In this document: one piece after another, positions 35,907 through 44,428 of the stretch | Numbering within the stretch: the stretch's first letter is position 1 | How the letters are laid out: the number at the start of each line of letters is the position of its first letter | Origin: Couchioplanes azureus | GTDB lineage: Bacteria; Actinomycetota; Actinomycetes; Mycobacteriales; Micromonosporaceae | NCBI RefSeq assembly: GCF_014648355.1 | Contig: NZ_BMQY01000003.1 | Location: forward strand, 517,916-581,915 | Direction of reading: 5' to 3' | Length of the DNA stretch: 64,000 bases | Position numbers and translations under genes: made by a program | The notes under the pieces: model-generated | The model's input: the letters and a program-made list of their open reading frames with translations, nothing else | Told to the model about the DNA's origin: nothing | The model's database searches: none

Positions 35907-37718
35907 ATGACCGACTACGACATCATCGTCGTGGGCAGCGGCTTCGGCGGCAGCGTCACGGCCCTGCGCCTGTCCGAGAAGGGGTACCGCGTCGGCGTGC
36001 TCGAGGCCGGCCGGCGCTACACCCCCCAGACGCTGCCGAAGACCTCGTGGGACCTGCGCGCGTTCCTCTGGGCGCCGGCCCTGGGCCTGCGGGGCATCCA
36101 GCGGATCACGCTGCTCAAGGACATCGTCGTACTCTCCGCCGCGGGTGTCGGCGGCGGCTCCCTGGTGTACGCCAACACGCTCTACCAGCCGCCGGCGCCG
36201 TTCTTCGCCGACGAGCACTGGTCGGGGATCACCGACTGGGCGAGCGAGCTGCAGCCCCACTACGACCAGGCGTCGCGGATGCTCGGCGTGACGACCCAGC
36301 CGTCGACGACCCCGTCGGACCGGGTGGTGGAGGCGGTCGCCAAGGACATGGGCGTCGGCCACACGTTCCGCCGTACGCCGGTCGGGGTCTTCTTCGGCGA
36401 GCCGGGCAAGACCGTGCCGGACCCGTACTTCGGCGGCGCCGGGCCGGCCCGCACCGGCTGCACCGAGTGCGGCGACTGCATGATCGGCTGCCGTACGGGC
36501 GCCAAGAACCGTCTCGACCTCAACTACCTCTACCTGGCCGAGAAGCTCGGCGCGACGGTCCACCCGGACACCGAGGTGACGGCGCTGCGCCCGGTCGAGG
36601 GCGGCTGGCGGGTCGAGACGAAGCGGCGCGTCTTCACCGCACAGCAGGTCGTCCTCTCCGCGGGCGCCCTCGGCACCCAGCGGCTACTGCACAAGATGCG
36701 GGACACGGGTGTGCTGCCGAAGCTGTCGCCGCGGCTGGGGGCGCTGACCCGTACCAACTCGGAGGCGCTGCTCGGCGCGCAGACCCGGCGCGTGCCTCCG
36801 GAGCCCTTCTCCCAGGGCGTCGCGATCACCTCGTCCTTCCACCCGGACGAGGTCACCCACATCGAGCCCGTCCGCTACGGACCGGGCAGCAACGCGATGG
36901 GCATGCTCACCACCCTGCTGGTGGACGGCGGCGGCCGGGTGCCGCGACCGCTGCGCTTCCTCGGGCAGGCGCTGCGGCATCCCCGGCGGCTGCTGCAGAC
37001 GCTGTCCAACCGGCGGTGGAGCGACCGCACCATCATCGCGCTGGTCATGCAGACCCTGGACAACTCGCTGACGGTACGCCGGACCCGCCGTGGCCGGCTC
37101 ACCACCGGACCCGGGCACGGCCCGGCCAACCCGACCTGGATCCCGGTGGGCCACGAGGCCGTCCGCCGGATGGCGAAGGAGATCGGCGGCCAGCCGGGCG
37201 GCGCGCTCGGCGACATCTTCGACATCCCGATGACGGCGCACATCCTCGGCGGCGCGACCATCAGCGAGTCGCCCGAGACCGGCGTCGTCGACCCGTACCA
37301 GCGGGTCCACGGCTACCCCGGACTGCACGTGGCGGACGGTTCGGTGATCCCGGCGAACCTCGGGGTGAACCCGTCGCTGACCATCACCGCGCTGGCCGAG
37401 CGCGCGATGTCGTTCTGGCCCAACAAGGGCGAGCCGGATCCGCGCCCCGCGCTGGGCTCGGCCTACGAGCGGATCGCCCCGGTGGCGCCGCACTCGCCGG
37501 CGGTGCCGCCGCACGCGCCGACAGCGCTGCGCCTGACACCGGTGGCCCCCGCGGCATCCACCCCGGATGCGCCCGTCGCCCCCGCTGCGTCCGTCGCGCC
37601 CACGGCGTCCGTCGCGCCCACGGCGTCCGTCGCGCCCACGGCGTCCGTCGCGGCCGCGCCGGCGAAGGCGGTGCCGAGCCCGAGAGCGCCGGAGGAGGCC
37701 GCACCGCCGCAGGGCTGA
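35907..37718 (+). CDS. GMC-family FAD oxidoreductase with CxxCxxCxxxC cluster (cholesterol-oxidase-like)
   Basis: 603 residues. FAD-binding GSGFGG at 10-15, then GVGGGSLVYAN. Cys185, Cys188, Cys191 and Cys195 form CxxCxxCxxxC, a spacing that can ligate a 4Fe-4S cluster; I recall the same cysteines in mycobacterial ChoD-type proteins. The C-terminal GMC region has GGATISESPETGVVDPYQRV and DGSVIPANLGVNPSLTITAL. From about residue 525 a Pro/Ala/Val/Thr-rich tail has an ASVAPT repeat. The substrate is likely a sterol-like or other secondary alcohol, not established. The palindrome GGTGTAACACC lies just upstream. Confidence 0.88.
   Translation: MTDYDIIVVGSGFGGSVTALRLSEKGYRVGVLEAGRRYTPQTLPKTSWDLRAFLWAPALGLRGIQRITLLKDIVVLSAAGVGGGSLVYANTLYQPPAPFFADEHWSGITDWASELQPHYDQASRMLGVTTQPSTTPSDRVVEAVAKDMGVGHTFRRTPVGVFFGEPGKTVPDPYFGGAGPARTGCTECGDCMIGCRTGAKNRLDLNYLYLAEKLGATVHPDTEVTALRPVEGGWRVETKRRVFTAQQVVLSAGALGTQRLLHKMRDTGVLPKLSPRLGALTRTNSEALLGAQTRRVPPEPFSQGVAITSSFHPDEVTHIEPVRYGPGSNAMGMLTTLLVDGGGRVPRPLRFLGQALRHPRRLLQTLSNRRWSDRTIIALVMQTLDNSLTVRRTRRGRLTTGPGHGPANPTWIPVGHEAVRRMAKEIGGQPGGALGDIFDIPMTAHILGGATISESPETGVVDPYQRVHGYPGLHVADGSVIPANLGVNPSLTITALAERAMSFWPNKGEPDPRPALGSAYERIAPVAPHSPAVPPHAPTALRLTPVAPAASTPDAPVAPAASVAPTASVAPTASVAPTASVAAAPAKAVPSPRAPEEAAPPQG
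37587..37652 (+). repeat. 18-bp tandem repeat in the GMC oxidoreductase tail
   Basis: Three perfect copies of GCGTCCGTCGCGCCCACG plus a partial fourth encode the repeated ASVAPT of the C-terminal tail. Perfect identity suggests recent slippage and possible length variation. Confidence 0.8.
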
Positions 37719-37748
37719 GCGGCGGCGCGGCCGGGCTGAGCCGGGCGT

Positions 37749-38618
37749 TCAAGCCTTCGCGTGGGCCGCGCCGTCCACGGTGAACGCGGCGGGTGTGGCG
37801 AACCCGCCGCCGTGGCGGCCGTCGAGGCCGGACGACGCGCCGCCGGCCGGCGGGCCGACCCCGCCGTGCACCTCTGTGGAGAAGCCGGTGACCGCCAGCC
37901 CGGCGCCGCCGATCCACGGCTCGAAACCGGCCTGGATGCTGGTGAGATACCAGGAGTCGGTGACGGCGCCGCGGCGCTTCACGTCGTCGACGAAGTCGAG
38001 CACGCGGAAGGTCCAGCTCGGAATCGGCGCCGGGGCCACGTACGAGACGACCTCGTTGGCGCCGTTGCTGCCGCGCCAGACCTCCCAGGTGCGCCCGCCG
38101 ACGGCGGTGGTGCCGACCACCGCGCCGACCGGCTGGACCGGGCCCTGGTGGTGGAACCAGATCATGATTTCCATCGCGTTGACGCCGTCGCGCCGGGGCG
38201 TGGGGTCGAGCCAGATGTCGTACGCGGCGTCGTACGTCGCCCCGCCCGCGTAGTGGTAGGAGACGGCGCTGGTCACGTTGCTGATCGCACGCAGCTGCAG
38301 CGGCAGATTCGTGCCGGGCGAACAGTTCGCGTAATGGCAGCCGTAGTAGATCGCCGGGTACGACACGGGCGCCCCGCCGGTGTCGCCGACCCCGCGCTGA
38401 CTGGTGATGACGAATCCACTGCCGGTGACATTGATGCACTGTTCGGCGGTGCTGCCCCAGCGGTTGTTCATCACCACGTATCGGCCGCCGACGGTGGTGG
38501 ATCCGAACTGCTCGCAGATCTGTGTGTCGGCCCGGGCTTGCCGGGCGCAGGCGAATGGGGTCAGGCCGGCGGCGGCGAGGAGGACGGCTGCGGCGACGGG
38601 ACGGACGGCACGTCTCAT
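37749..38618 (-). CDS. Secreted GH12 endoglucanase
   Basis: 289 residues from ATG 38618 with AAGGAG upstream. Signal peptide to about residue 32. The GH12 fold is recognisable: CEQFGSTTVGGRYVVMNNRWG, then the catalytic nucleophile region NAMEIMIWFHHQGPVQPVG with Glu in MEIMIW, and the second catalytic glutamate probably in FSTEVHGG near the C-terminus. GH12 enzymes cut internal beta-1,4-glucan bonds in cellulose. The promoter carries a consensus CebR operator, so expression should rise with cellobiose. No cellulose-binding domain is attached. Confidence 0.88.
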   Translation of the reverse strand: MRRAVRPVAAAVLLAAAGLTPFACARQARADTQICEQFGSTTVGGRYVVMNNRWGSTAEQCINVTGSGFVITSQRGVGDTGGAPVSYPAIYYGCHYANCSPGTNLPLQLRAISNVTSAVSYHYAGGATYDAAYDIWLDPTPRRDGVNAMEIMIWFHHQGPVQPVGAVVGTTAVGGRTWEVWRGSNGANEVVSYVAPAPIPSWTFRVLDFVDDVKRRGAVTDSWYLTSIQAGFEPWIGGAGLAVTGFSTEVHGGVGPPAGGASSGLDGRHGGGFATPAAFTVDGAAHAKA

Positions 38619-38648
38619 GAAAGCTCCTTGGGAGACCTCGGGGATCGT

Positions 38649-38694
38649 TGGGAGCGCTCCCATGCACCGTACAACATATCGACGAAACGGTGAA
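38649..38694 (-). promoter_or_regulatory. Promoter and CebR-type operator of the GH12 gene
   Basis: The perfect palindrome TGGGAGCGCTCCCA (38649-38662) is the known operator of the cellobiose-responsive LacI-family repressor CebR of actinobacteria. On the minus strand TTCACC (38689-38694), a 17-base spacer and TACGGT (38666-38671) form the promoter; the predicted start of transcription falls inside the operator. Confidence 0.85.
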
Positions 38695-38890
38695 GTGTTG
38701 CGGTGAAGCTTCGCGGTGATCGCCGAGGTGGTCCGGGGTGCGGCGGCGTACCGCCGTGGAATTCCCGGCGCGATATCGCCGATTGGCGATCGCGACATGC
38801 GCGGCGACAATTTGCTTCGGCGCGGGCGAACCGACAGAATGAATAGCGAATTACTCCAGACAATGGCACCGCTGTAGGAGCGACCTCATC

Positions 38891-39238
38891 ATGGCCAAGC
38901 AGGTAATCACCCTTCTGACCGACGACCTCGACGGCAGCGAGGCCGATCGCACGGTCGAATTCGGACTGGACGGGGTGAACTACACCATCGACCTGTCGGA
39001 GAAGAACGCCGGCAAACTGCGCAAGGCCCTGGACCCGTATCTGTCGGTCGCCACCCGCGTGGGACGCAGCGGCGCCGAGCCGCGGGTCGCCCGGCGCGGC
39101 GCGGCGGCCAGCACCGGCCGGGCTACCCGCGACCAGAACCAGGCCATTCGCGAGTGGGCGGGCAAGAACGGATACGAGGTTTCGGAGCGCGGCCGCATCC
39201 CGAGCTCCGTCGTCGAGGCGTACCACGCCAAGCGATAG
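38891..39238 (+). CDS. lsr2: Lsr2-type nucleoid-associated protein
   Basis: 115 residues. N-terminal dimerisation domain (MAKQVITLLTDDLDGSEADR, then VNYTIDLSEKNAGKLRKAL) and C-terminal DNA-binding domain NQAIREWAGKNGYEVSERGRI, with the AT-hook-like RGR. Lsr2 bridges and silences AT-rich or horizontally acquired DNA in actinobacteria. It has a GGAG ribosome binding site and a strong terminator, so it is its own transcription unit. Length is typical. Confidence 0.96.
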   Translation: MAKQVITLLTDDLDGSEADRTVEFGLDGVNYTIDLSEKNAGKLRKALDPYLSVATRVGRSGAEPRVARRGAAASTGRATRDQNQAIREWAGKNGYEVSERGRIPSSVVEAYHAKR

Positions 39239-39253
39239 GTTCTTCCCGGCAGC

Positions 39254-39286
39254 GAAACGGCGTCGCCACACCGGCGGCGCCGTTTC
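39254..39286 (+). terminator. Terminator of lsr2
   Basis: GAAACGGCG and CGCCGTTTC enclose an inner CGCC/GGCG stem with a short loop; the run continues TTGTT. A strong intrinsic terminator shape. Confidence 0.8.
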
Positions 39287-39314
39287 TTGTTCGCGACGAT
39301 CCGCCGGAGGACGA

Positions 39315-40058
39315 ATGCGCGTCATCATCGTGACCGGAGCGTCGGGCGGAATCGGCCGCGCGACCGCACTACGGCTCGGGCGCCCCGGAACCACCCTGGT
39401 GCTCGCCGCGCGCCGCGCCGCCGAGCTCGCCGCCGTGGCCGCCGCCGTCGAGTCGCACGGCGGCGCGGCCCTCGCCGTCCCCACCGACCTGCGGGAACCG
39501 GACGCGATCGAGGCGTTGGTGCGGCATGCCCTCGCGGTGACCGGCACGATCGACGTACTCGTCAACAACGCCGGCCTGAGCGGGCCGGAAACCGTTCTGC
39601 TCGACGATCCGGGCCTGACCGCCATGGTCGACGTCAACCTGCTCGCGCCGATCCGCCTCATGCGCGCGGTCGTGCCGCCGATGCGGGCGGCCGGCCGCGG
39701 CGCCATCGTCAACATCGGTTCGGTCGCCGGCGAGATCGGCATCGGCGGCGTGTACTCGGCGACGAAGTTCGGCCTGCGCGGCATGACCGACTCGGTGCGG
39801 CGGGAACTGGCCGGCACCGGCATCGGCGTGACGCTGATCGAGCCGGGCCGCATCGGCACTGAGATGAACGCCCGCCACGCGGACCGGCTGCCCGGGCCGG
39901 AGATCGTGGCGGCCGCCGTCGAACGGGCGCTGCGCCGGCCGCGGCGGCGCATCGTGGTGCCGCGGCGCTACCGCCTCGCGATGGCCGCCTCCGCCGCACT
40001 GCCCTGGGTCACCGACCGCGCCTACGCGGGCAAGGCGGCGCCGCGCTCCCCCCGGTGA
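39315..40058 (+). CDS. Short-chain dehydrogenase/reductase
   Basis: 247 residues: TGASGGIG, NNAG, serine in IVNIGSVAG, YSATK. The AARR after strand 2 suggests NADP(H). The C-terminal section with RPRRRIVVPRRYRLAMAA is very basic, a feature of some SDRs that touch membranes. It precedes a UDP-sugar-epimerase-like gene by 54 bases on the same strand; a joint operon is possible but the substrates are unknown. Confidence 0.85.
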   Translation: MRVIIVTGASGGIGRATALRLGRPGTTLVLAARRAAELAAVAAAVESHGGAALAVPTDLREPDAIEALVRHALAVTGTIDVLVNNAGLSGPETVLLDDPGLTAMVDVNLLAPIRLMRAVVPPMRAAGRGAIVNIGSVAGEIGIGGVYSATKFGLRGMTDSVRRELAGTGIGVTLIEPGRIGTEMNARHADRLPGPEIVAAAVERALRRPRRRIVVPRRYRLAMAASAALPWVTDRAYAGKAAPRSPR

Positions 40059-40112
40059 GGGGTATGCCGCGCCGGCAGGTTCAACCAGCGGCCCGCAGGG
40101 TACGCCGGAGAC

Positions 40113-41192
40113 ATGCGAGTGGTGATCGTCGGAGCGAGCGGTAATGCCGGCACGGCCCTGCTGCGCAGGCTGCGCAACGAGCCCGGGATGGAGCTTGCCG
40201 GGGTGGTCCGGCGGCCGCCGGGCACCGCGGAGGCACCCTACGACGCCGTCGAATGGCACTCCTGCGACATCGGCGCGCCGGAGGCGGCCGCCCGCCTGAC
40301 CGGGCTGTTCCGGGGCGCCGACGCGGTCGTGCACCTGGCCTGGCAGATCCAGCCCAGCCACGACCAGCGCCGGCTCTACCGCACCAACGTGACGGGCAGC
40401 CGGGCCGTGGTCGAGGGCGTGCTCCGCGCGGGAGTCCCGGCGCTGGTCTACGCGTCGTCGGTCGGGGTGTACGCCCCCGGCCCCAAGGACGCCTACGTGA
40501 CCGAGGCGTACCCGAAGACCGGGGTGAGAGGCTCCTCCTACAGCCGGCACAAGGTGCTGGTGGAGGCGCTGCTCGACCGCGTCGAGTCGGACCATCCCCC
40601 GCTGCGCATCGTCCGGCTCCGGCCGGGCCTCATCTTCCAGCGCGACGTCGGCACCGAGATCGGCCGCTACTTCGCCGGCCCGCTGCTGCCCGCCCGCCTG
40701 CTCCGGTACGGCCGCATCCCCCTCGTGCCGTCCCACCCCGCGCTGCGCGTGCAGGCGGTGCACGCCGGCGACCTGGCCGACGCGTACGCCCGGGCCCTGA
40801 CCTCCGACGTGCGCGGCGCCTTCAACGTGGCCGCGGGGCCGGTGCTGGACGCGTCGGTGGCCGCCCGGACCTTCCACGGCCGCGAGGTGCCGGTGCCGGG
40901 CTTCCTGCTGCGCGCCGCGACCGACCTGAGCTGGCGGCTGCGCCTGCAACCGGTCGACGTGGGCTGGGTGCGGCTCGGCCTCAAGGCGCCGCTGATGTCC
41001 TGCGACCGGATCGCGGCGGAGCTGGGCTGGCGTCCCCTGACCGACGCCGTGCACTCGCTGAAGGAACTGGTCGAGGGCCTGGCCGAGCGGGCACACACGG
41101 ACAGCCCGCCGCTCTCCGGCGCACCCGACCTGCCGGGCCGGATGGGTGGGCTGCTGCGCGGGCGGCTGCCCGGCTCCGGCAACCCGTACTGA
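40113..41192 (+). CDS. NAD-dependent epimerase/dehydratase (extended SDR)
   Basis: 359 residues. GASGNAG cofactor loop, VVHLAWQIQPS, catalytic serine in VYASSVGVYAPG and the active-site YSRHK. These define an extended SDR acting on nucleotide sugars or related substrates. The C-terminal region, with LQPVDVGWVRLGLKAPLM, is long and hydrophobic. GGAGAC before the ATG could be a ribosome binding site. Its stop codon abuts the stop of the convergent AraC-type gene without a single base between them. Confidence 0.82.
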   Translation: MRVVIVGASGNAGTALLRRLRNEPGMELAGVVRRPPGTAEAPYDAVEWHSCDIGAPEAAARLTGLFRGADAVVHLAWQIQPSHDQRRLYRTNVTGSRAVVEGVLRAGVPALVYASSVGVYAPGPKDAYVTEAYPKTGVRGSSYSRHKVLVEALLDRVESDHPPLRIVRLRPGLIFQRDVGTEIGRYFAGPLLPARLLRYGRIPLVPSHPALRVQAVHAGDLADAYARALTSDVRGAFNVAAGPVLDASVAARTFHGREVPVPGFLLRAATDLSWRLRLQPVDVGWVRLGLKAPLMSCDRIAAELGWRPLTDAVHSLKELVEGLAERAHTDSPPLSGAPDLPGRMGGLLRGRLPGSGNPY

Positions 41193-41999
41193 TCACAGGA
41201 CCTCGCGGCGGTACCTGCTCAGGGTCAGCCCGAGCACCGCGCGGAACTCGTTGGCCAGATGGGCGTGGTCGCTGTAGCCCAGGTCGGCGGCCACCTCGGC
41301 CAGCGTCACCGCCGGATCCGCCCGCAGCCGGGCCGCCGCCTCCTGCAGGCGCCGGCGGCGGATCATCGCCAGCGGCGGCAGGCCGACGTAGCGGGCGGCG
41401 AGGCGTTGCAGCGTCCGTACGGACACCGACAGCCGGGCCGCGGCGTCCTCGACCGTACGGACCTCCGGATCGGCGTCGATGAGGTCGGTCATCGCGTTGG
41501 CCAGCAGCGCCTCGGCCGACGGCGGACCGGTGACCGCGGCCAGCCACGCCGTGAAGGCGTCCACCGCGTCCTGCAGCCCGCCGGGCATGCTGGCGCGCAC
41601 CCGGCTCACCAGCTCGGGGGCGTCCACGGCGACGGAGGTGTCCCGCAACGCACCCGGATCCGCGGTGAAGTGCGGCACCGCCGCCGGGCGCAGCAGCGCC
41701 CCGACGGCCCAGCCGGTGCCGGCGAGGTCGCGGTGGGAGGCGCGGGTGGCCGGCCCGAACAGCGCGGCCGCGTCCGCCTCGACGACCAGGTTGCAGGCGG
41801 GATAGGCGATGAGGTGCTGGCGGGAGGTGCGGCCGGGCTGGATGTCCCACCGCGGGATCCAGAACCAGCGCACCAGGTGGTCCACGACGGCCGGGGCGCC
41901 CAGGCGGTCGAAGGTGGGCAGCCGGGCCGGGTACAGCACGCCTCGGGGAGCGTCCTGTCGCGAATCTTCAAGCTCGTCCCCGTGCGGCACACCTAGCAT
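41193..41999 (-). CDS. AraC-family transcriptional regulator
   Basis: 268 residues. An N-terminal sensory half resembling the DUF6597-like AraC group (RGVLYPARLPTFDRLGAPAV, VRWFWIPRWDI) and a C-terminal double HTH: TVEDAAARLSVSVRTLQRLA and VTLAEVAADLGYSDHAHLAN. The signal sensed is unknown. The annotated ATG is only eight bases from the divergent VOC gene's start, so the true start may be an internal GTG near 41942, just before the conserved region. It likely controls the divergent VOC gene. Confidence 0.83.
   Translation of the reverse strand: MLGVPHGDELEDSRQDAPRGVLYPARLPTFDRLGAPAVVDHLVRWFWIPRWDIQPGRTSRQHLIAYPACNLVVEADAAALFGPATRASHRDLAGTGWAVGALLRPAAVPHFTADPGALRDTSVAVDAPELVSRVRASMPGGLQDAVDAFTAWLAAVTGPPSAEALLANAMTDLIDADPEVRTVEDAAARLSVSVRTLQRLAARYVGLPPLAMIRRRRLQEAAARLRADPAVTLAEVAADLGYSDHAHLANEFRAVLGLTLSRYRREVL
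41994..41999 (+). promoter_or_regulatory. Possible -10 (TAGCAT) of the VOC gene, overlapping the divergent start codon
   Basis: TAGCAT lies eight bases before the ATG at 42008 and its last three bases are the (reverse) start codon of the AraC-type gene, so the two promoters must overlap. Confidence 0.35.
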
Positions 42000-42007
42000 C
42001 GTGCCCC

Positions 42008-42511
42008 ATGACAGAGAGCATTCCCGCCGCCGACGGCGAGCACACCACGAACGGAACCCCGCACGGCGCCACGAGTCTGACGCCGTTCCTGGTCGTCGCG
42101 GAAGCGCGCGGCGCGCTGGACTTCTACCAGAAGATCTTCGGCGCGCGGCTGGTGGACGTGACCGAGATGGGCGGGGTGGTGGCCCACGCGGTGCTGGACT
42201 TCGGCAACGGGCTGCTGCAGCTCGGCGAGCCGATGCCCGGCTACGGCCTGGTCCCGGCGCCCGAGGGCGACCAGGACTGCTACTCGATCGGCCTGTACTG
42301 CCCCGACGTCGACGCGGTGGTCGAGCGGGCGGTGGCGGCCGGCGCGACGGTACGGGAGGCACCCGCGACCTTCGTGTCCGGGGACCGCTTCGCGAGCATC
42401 CGGGACCCGTACGGGGTGCGCTGGTCCGTCATGACCCGCGTCGAGGACCTGTCCGAGGAGGAGAGCGCCCGCCGCGTGGCCGAGTGGGCCAAGAGCCAGA
42501 ACTCGGCATGA
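42008..42511 (+). CDS. VOC/PhnB-like family protein
   Basis: 167 residues. The glyoxalase/PhnB-type half is visible: LTPFLVVAEARGALDFYQKI, FGARLVDVTEMGG, LQLGEPM, YSIGLYCPDVDAVVERAVAA and FASIRDPYGVRWSV. Such proteins are metal-dependent or metal-free binding or lyase proteins; the missing classical metal ligands make enzymatic activity uncertain. An N-terminal 25-residue extension is Thr/Gly-rich. Divergent from the AraC-type gene with an eight-base gap. Confidence 0.82.
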   Translation: MTESIPAADGEHTTNGTPHGATSLTPFLVVAEARGALDFYQKIFGARLVDVTEMGGVVAHAVLDFGNGLLQLGEPMPGYGLVPAPEGDQDCYSIGLYCPDVDAVVERAVAAGATVREAPATFVSGDRFASIRDPYGVRWSVMTRVEDLSEEESARRVAEWAKSQNSA

Positions 42512-42517
42512 TCCACT

Positions 42518-42554
42518 GCCCGTCCGGCACGAGAAACCCCCGGCCGGAGCGGGC
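42518..42554. terminator. Hairpin between VOC and amidase genes
   Basis: GCCCG-T-CCGGC pairs with GCCGG-AG-CGGGC across a loop containing GAGAAACCCC. It lies between two convergent stop codons and could end transcription from both. Confidence 0.6.
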
Positions 42555-42560
42555 GTGGTC

Positions 42561-43688
42561 CTACCGGCGGGCCGGCACGGTCGTCGCCGGAAGGCGCCGG
42601 GTGAGCGCGGCGACGTTCCGGCGGATGGCGGGCAGCAGGGCGTACAGGTGATCGCCCGGGCACAGGGTGGCGCCGGCGTCCGGGTTGGCGCGGTTCCAGT
42701 CCTGGTGGCCGCAGATGGTGGCGAGGGTCGCCTGCTTGCCGGAGATCGGGTTGACGTACGCGGTGGTGCCGAGCGGGTCCAGCCTGGTGGCGGCGGCCAG
42801 CAGCGCCAGCACCACGGTCAGCGTCCGCAGGGCGGCGGCGGTGGGCGGGGTCTGCATGAAGTTGCCGAGCAGGCAGACGCCGATGTTGCCGGCGTTGAAG
42901 CCGCCGACGTGGGCGCCGTTGACCATCAGGGGCAGCCCGTCCGCGCCCGGCGCCGGGCCGAATACCGGAAGCCGGTCCGGGTCGGAGTACCGGCCCTCGT
43001 ACACCCGCCCCTCGGCGTCGATCAGCAGCTGGTAGCCGATGTCGCCGAAGTCTCGCGTCATGGCCTGGTCGTAGTAGATACCGCGGACGTGCGCGATCGG
43101 GTCCGTCACCGGGACGTCCTCGCCGCTGTGGTGCACGGTCAGGGTCTGCGTCGCGAAGAACGCCGGCGGCACCTTCAGGGTGCCGTCCGGATTCATCCGG
43201 TACGACTCGTCGGCGCCCCAGGCCGCCCGGCTGAGGTACGGCGGGCAGGCCTGCCCCGCAAGCGCCATCGGCAGCCGGGTCTGCGGGGCCGCGACCGCAC
43301 GCGCCGGTCCGTCCACAGTGTTGAGCTCGACCACCGAGACGCCGCCGCCGCGCACCTCGTAGTCCAGGACCCCGGCGGCGGGGATCAGCGCGCGCGGCCC
43401 GGTCGCCGCCGCGCCGTCCCGCCCGCCCGGGCATCCGGACGGTGTGCGCCACGGCTGCCAGCCGGCGCGCGTGCGGACCCGCACCGACCCGGCGCCGGCC
43501 ACGGAGAGGTGGGTGAGCGGGAGCTCCGGCGCGATCGCGACGCCGGAGGGGACGACGCCGCGGCTCGTGGCCAGCGTCGCCGGGACGTTTCCGCCGGCGG
43601 CGGCCGCCGGTCGGGAGGCGGCCAGGGACAGCGGCGCGGCCGCGGCCAGGCCGGTGGCGCCGCGCAGCAGGGCTCTACGGGAAATCAT
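42561..43688 (-). CDS. TAT-exported PGRP-type N-acetylmuramoyl-L-alanine amidase
   Basis: 375 residues. The leader MISRRALLRGATGLAAAAP is a twin-arginine signal. After a ~110-residue beta-rich region, the PGRP/amidase_2 domain spans about 150-365: His186/His187 in TVHHSGE, Tyr219 in DIGYQLLID, His328 in ICGHQDWN and Cys343 in TLCPGD, the zinc-binding and catalytic set. It should cleave the amide between muramic acid and the peptide stem in the wall. It follows the GntR gene by 73 bases but is probably separately regulated. Confidence 0.9.
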   Translation of the reverse strand: MISRRALLRGATGLAAAAPLSLAASRPAAAAGGNVPATLATSRGVVPSGVAIAPELPLTHLSVAGAGSVRVRTRAGWQPWRTPSGCPGGRDGAAATGPRALIPAAGVLDYEVRGGGVSVVELNTVDGPARAVAAPQTRLPMALAGQACPPYLSRAAWGADESYRMNPDGTLKVPPAFFATQTLTVHHSGEDVPVTDPIAHVRGIYYDQAMTRDFGDIGYQLLIDAEGRVYEGRYSDPDRLPVFGPAPGADGLPLMVNGAHVGGFNAGNIGVCLLGNFMQTPPTAAALRTLTVVLALLAAATRLDPLGTTAYVNPISGKQATLATICGHQDWNRANPDAGATLCPGDHLYALLPAIRRNVAALTRRLPATTVPARR

Positions 43689-43761
43689 GCCGAGACGCTA
43701 TCCGTCCCGGCGCACCCGCCGCCGTCTTCTATCACCAGGTTGACGCTCCGGTCCGCGGTCC

Positions 43762-44403
43762 TCAGGGGAGGTTTCCCAGGACGATGCGCTCGGAGGTGAG
43801 CAGGTACTCGCGAAGCATCTCCGCCGCGCGGGCGGCATCGCCGGCCTCGTACATCGCGGTGATGTCGTCGTTCATCGACACGAACGGGCGGTGCAGGGCC
43901 TCCACGTCCGGCGCCGCGGCGAAGGCGAGACGCAGTTCCGCGGTGAGCTGGCGCATCCAGGAGTCCAGGCGCGGGCTGCCGGCGAGCGCCACGATCTGCT
44001 CGTGGAAGTGCATGTTGGCCGTGCCCACGGCCCGCCAGTCGCCGGCCTCCGCGGCCCGGGCCGCGTCGTCGATCGCGGCGCGCATGCCGGCCGCCCGGGG
44101 CGGGTCGGTCGGCGCCTGGGCGAGCGACGAGCATTCGAGCAGGGCGCGGACGCGGTAGATGTCGGCGATCTGCGCCGGGCTGAGCGAGGCGACGAAGACA
44201 CCGCGGTGCGGCCGGCGCACCAGCAGACCCTCCTCGACGAGCGTGGAGAACGCCTCGCGCAGGGTGTTGCGGGAGACGCCGAGCGGCCCGGTCAGCGACG
44301 CCTCGGCGAGGCGGGTGCCGGGCGCCAGCTCTCCGTTGATCATCGAGTTGCGCAGCTGCTCCACCGCGCGGGCGGCGGATCCCGCCTTCTCCACCGTCGT
44401 CAC
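43762..44403 (-). CDS. GntR-family regulator (FCD domain) of the 5-oxoproline operon
   Basis: 213 residues from GTG 44403. N-terminal winged HTH (LTGPLGVSRNTLREAFSTLV, then RRPHRGVFVA) and C-terminal FCD ligand-binding helices with metal-type histidines (MHFHEQIVALAGSP). It is the last gene of a five-gene operon with pxpA, pxpB, pxpC and an NRAMP transporter, 25 bases after pxpC. Two sites of the FadR/FCD form, TTGTTCAACRA, lie before the first gene, so it most likely represses or controls its own operon in response to 5-oxoproline or a related acid. Confidence 0.87.
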   Translation of the reverse strand: MTTVEKAGSAARAVEQLRNSMINGELAPGTRLAEASLTGPLGVSRNTLREAFSTLVEEGLLVRRPHRGVFVASLSPAQIADIYRVRALLECSSLAQAPTDPPRAAGMRAAIDDAARAAEAGDWRAVGTANMHFHEQIVALAGSPRLDSWMRQLTAELRLAFAAAPDVEALHRPFVSMNDDITAMYEAGDAARAAEMLREYLLTSERIVLGNLP

Positions 44404-44428
44404 ATGCTCCAGTCAACCAGCCCGGCGG

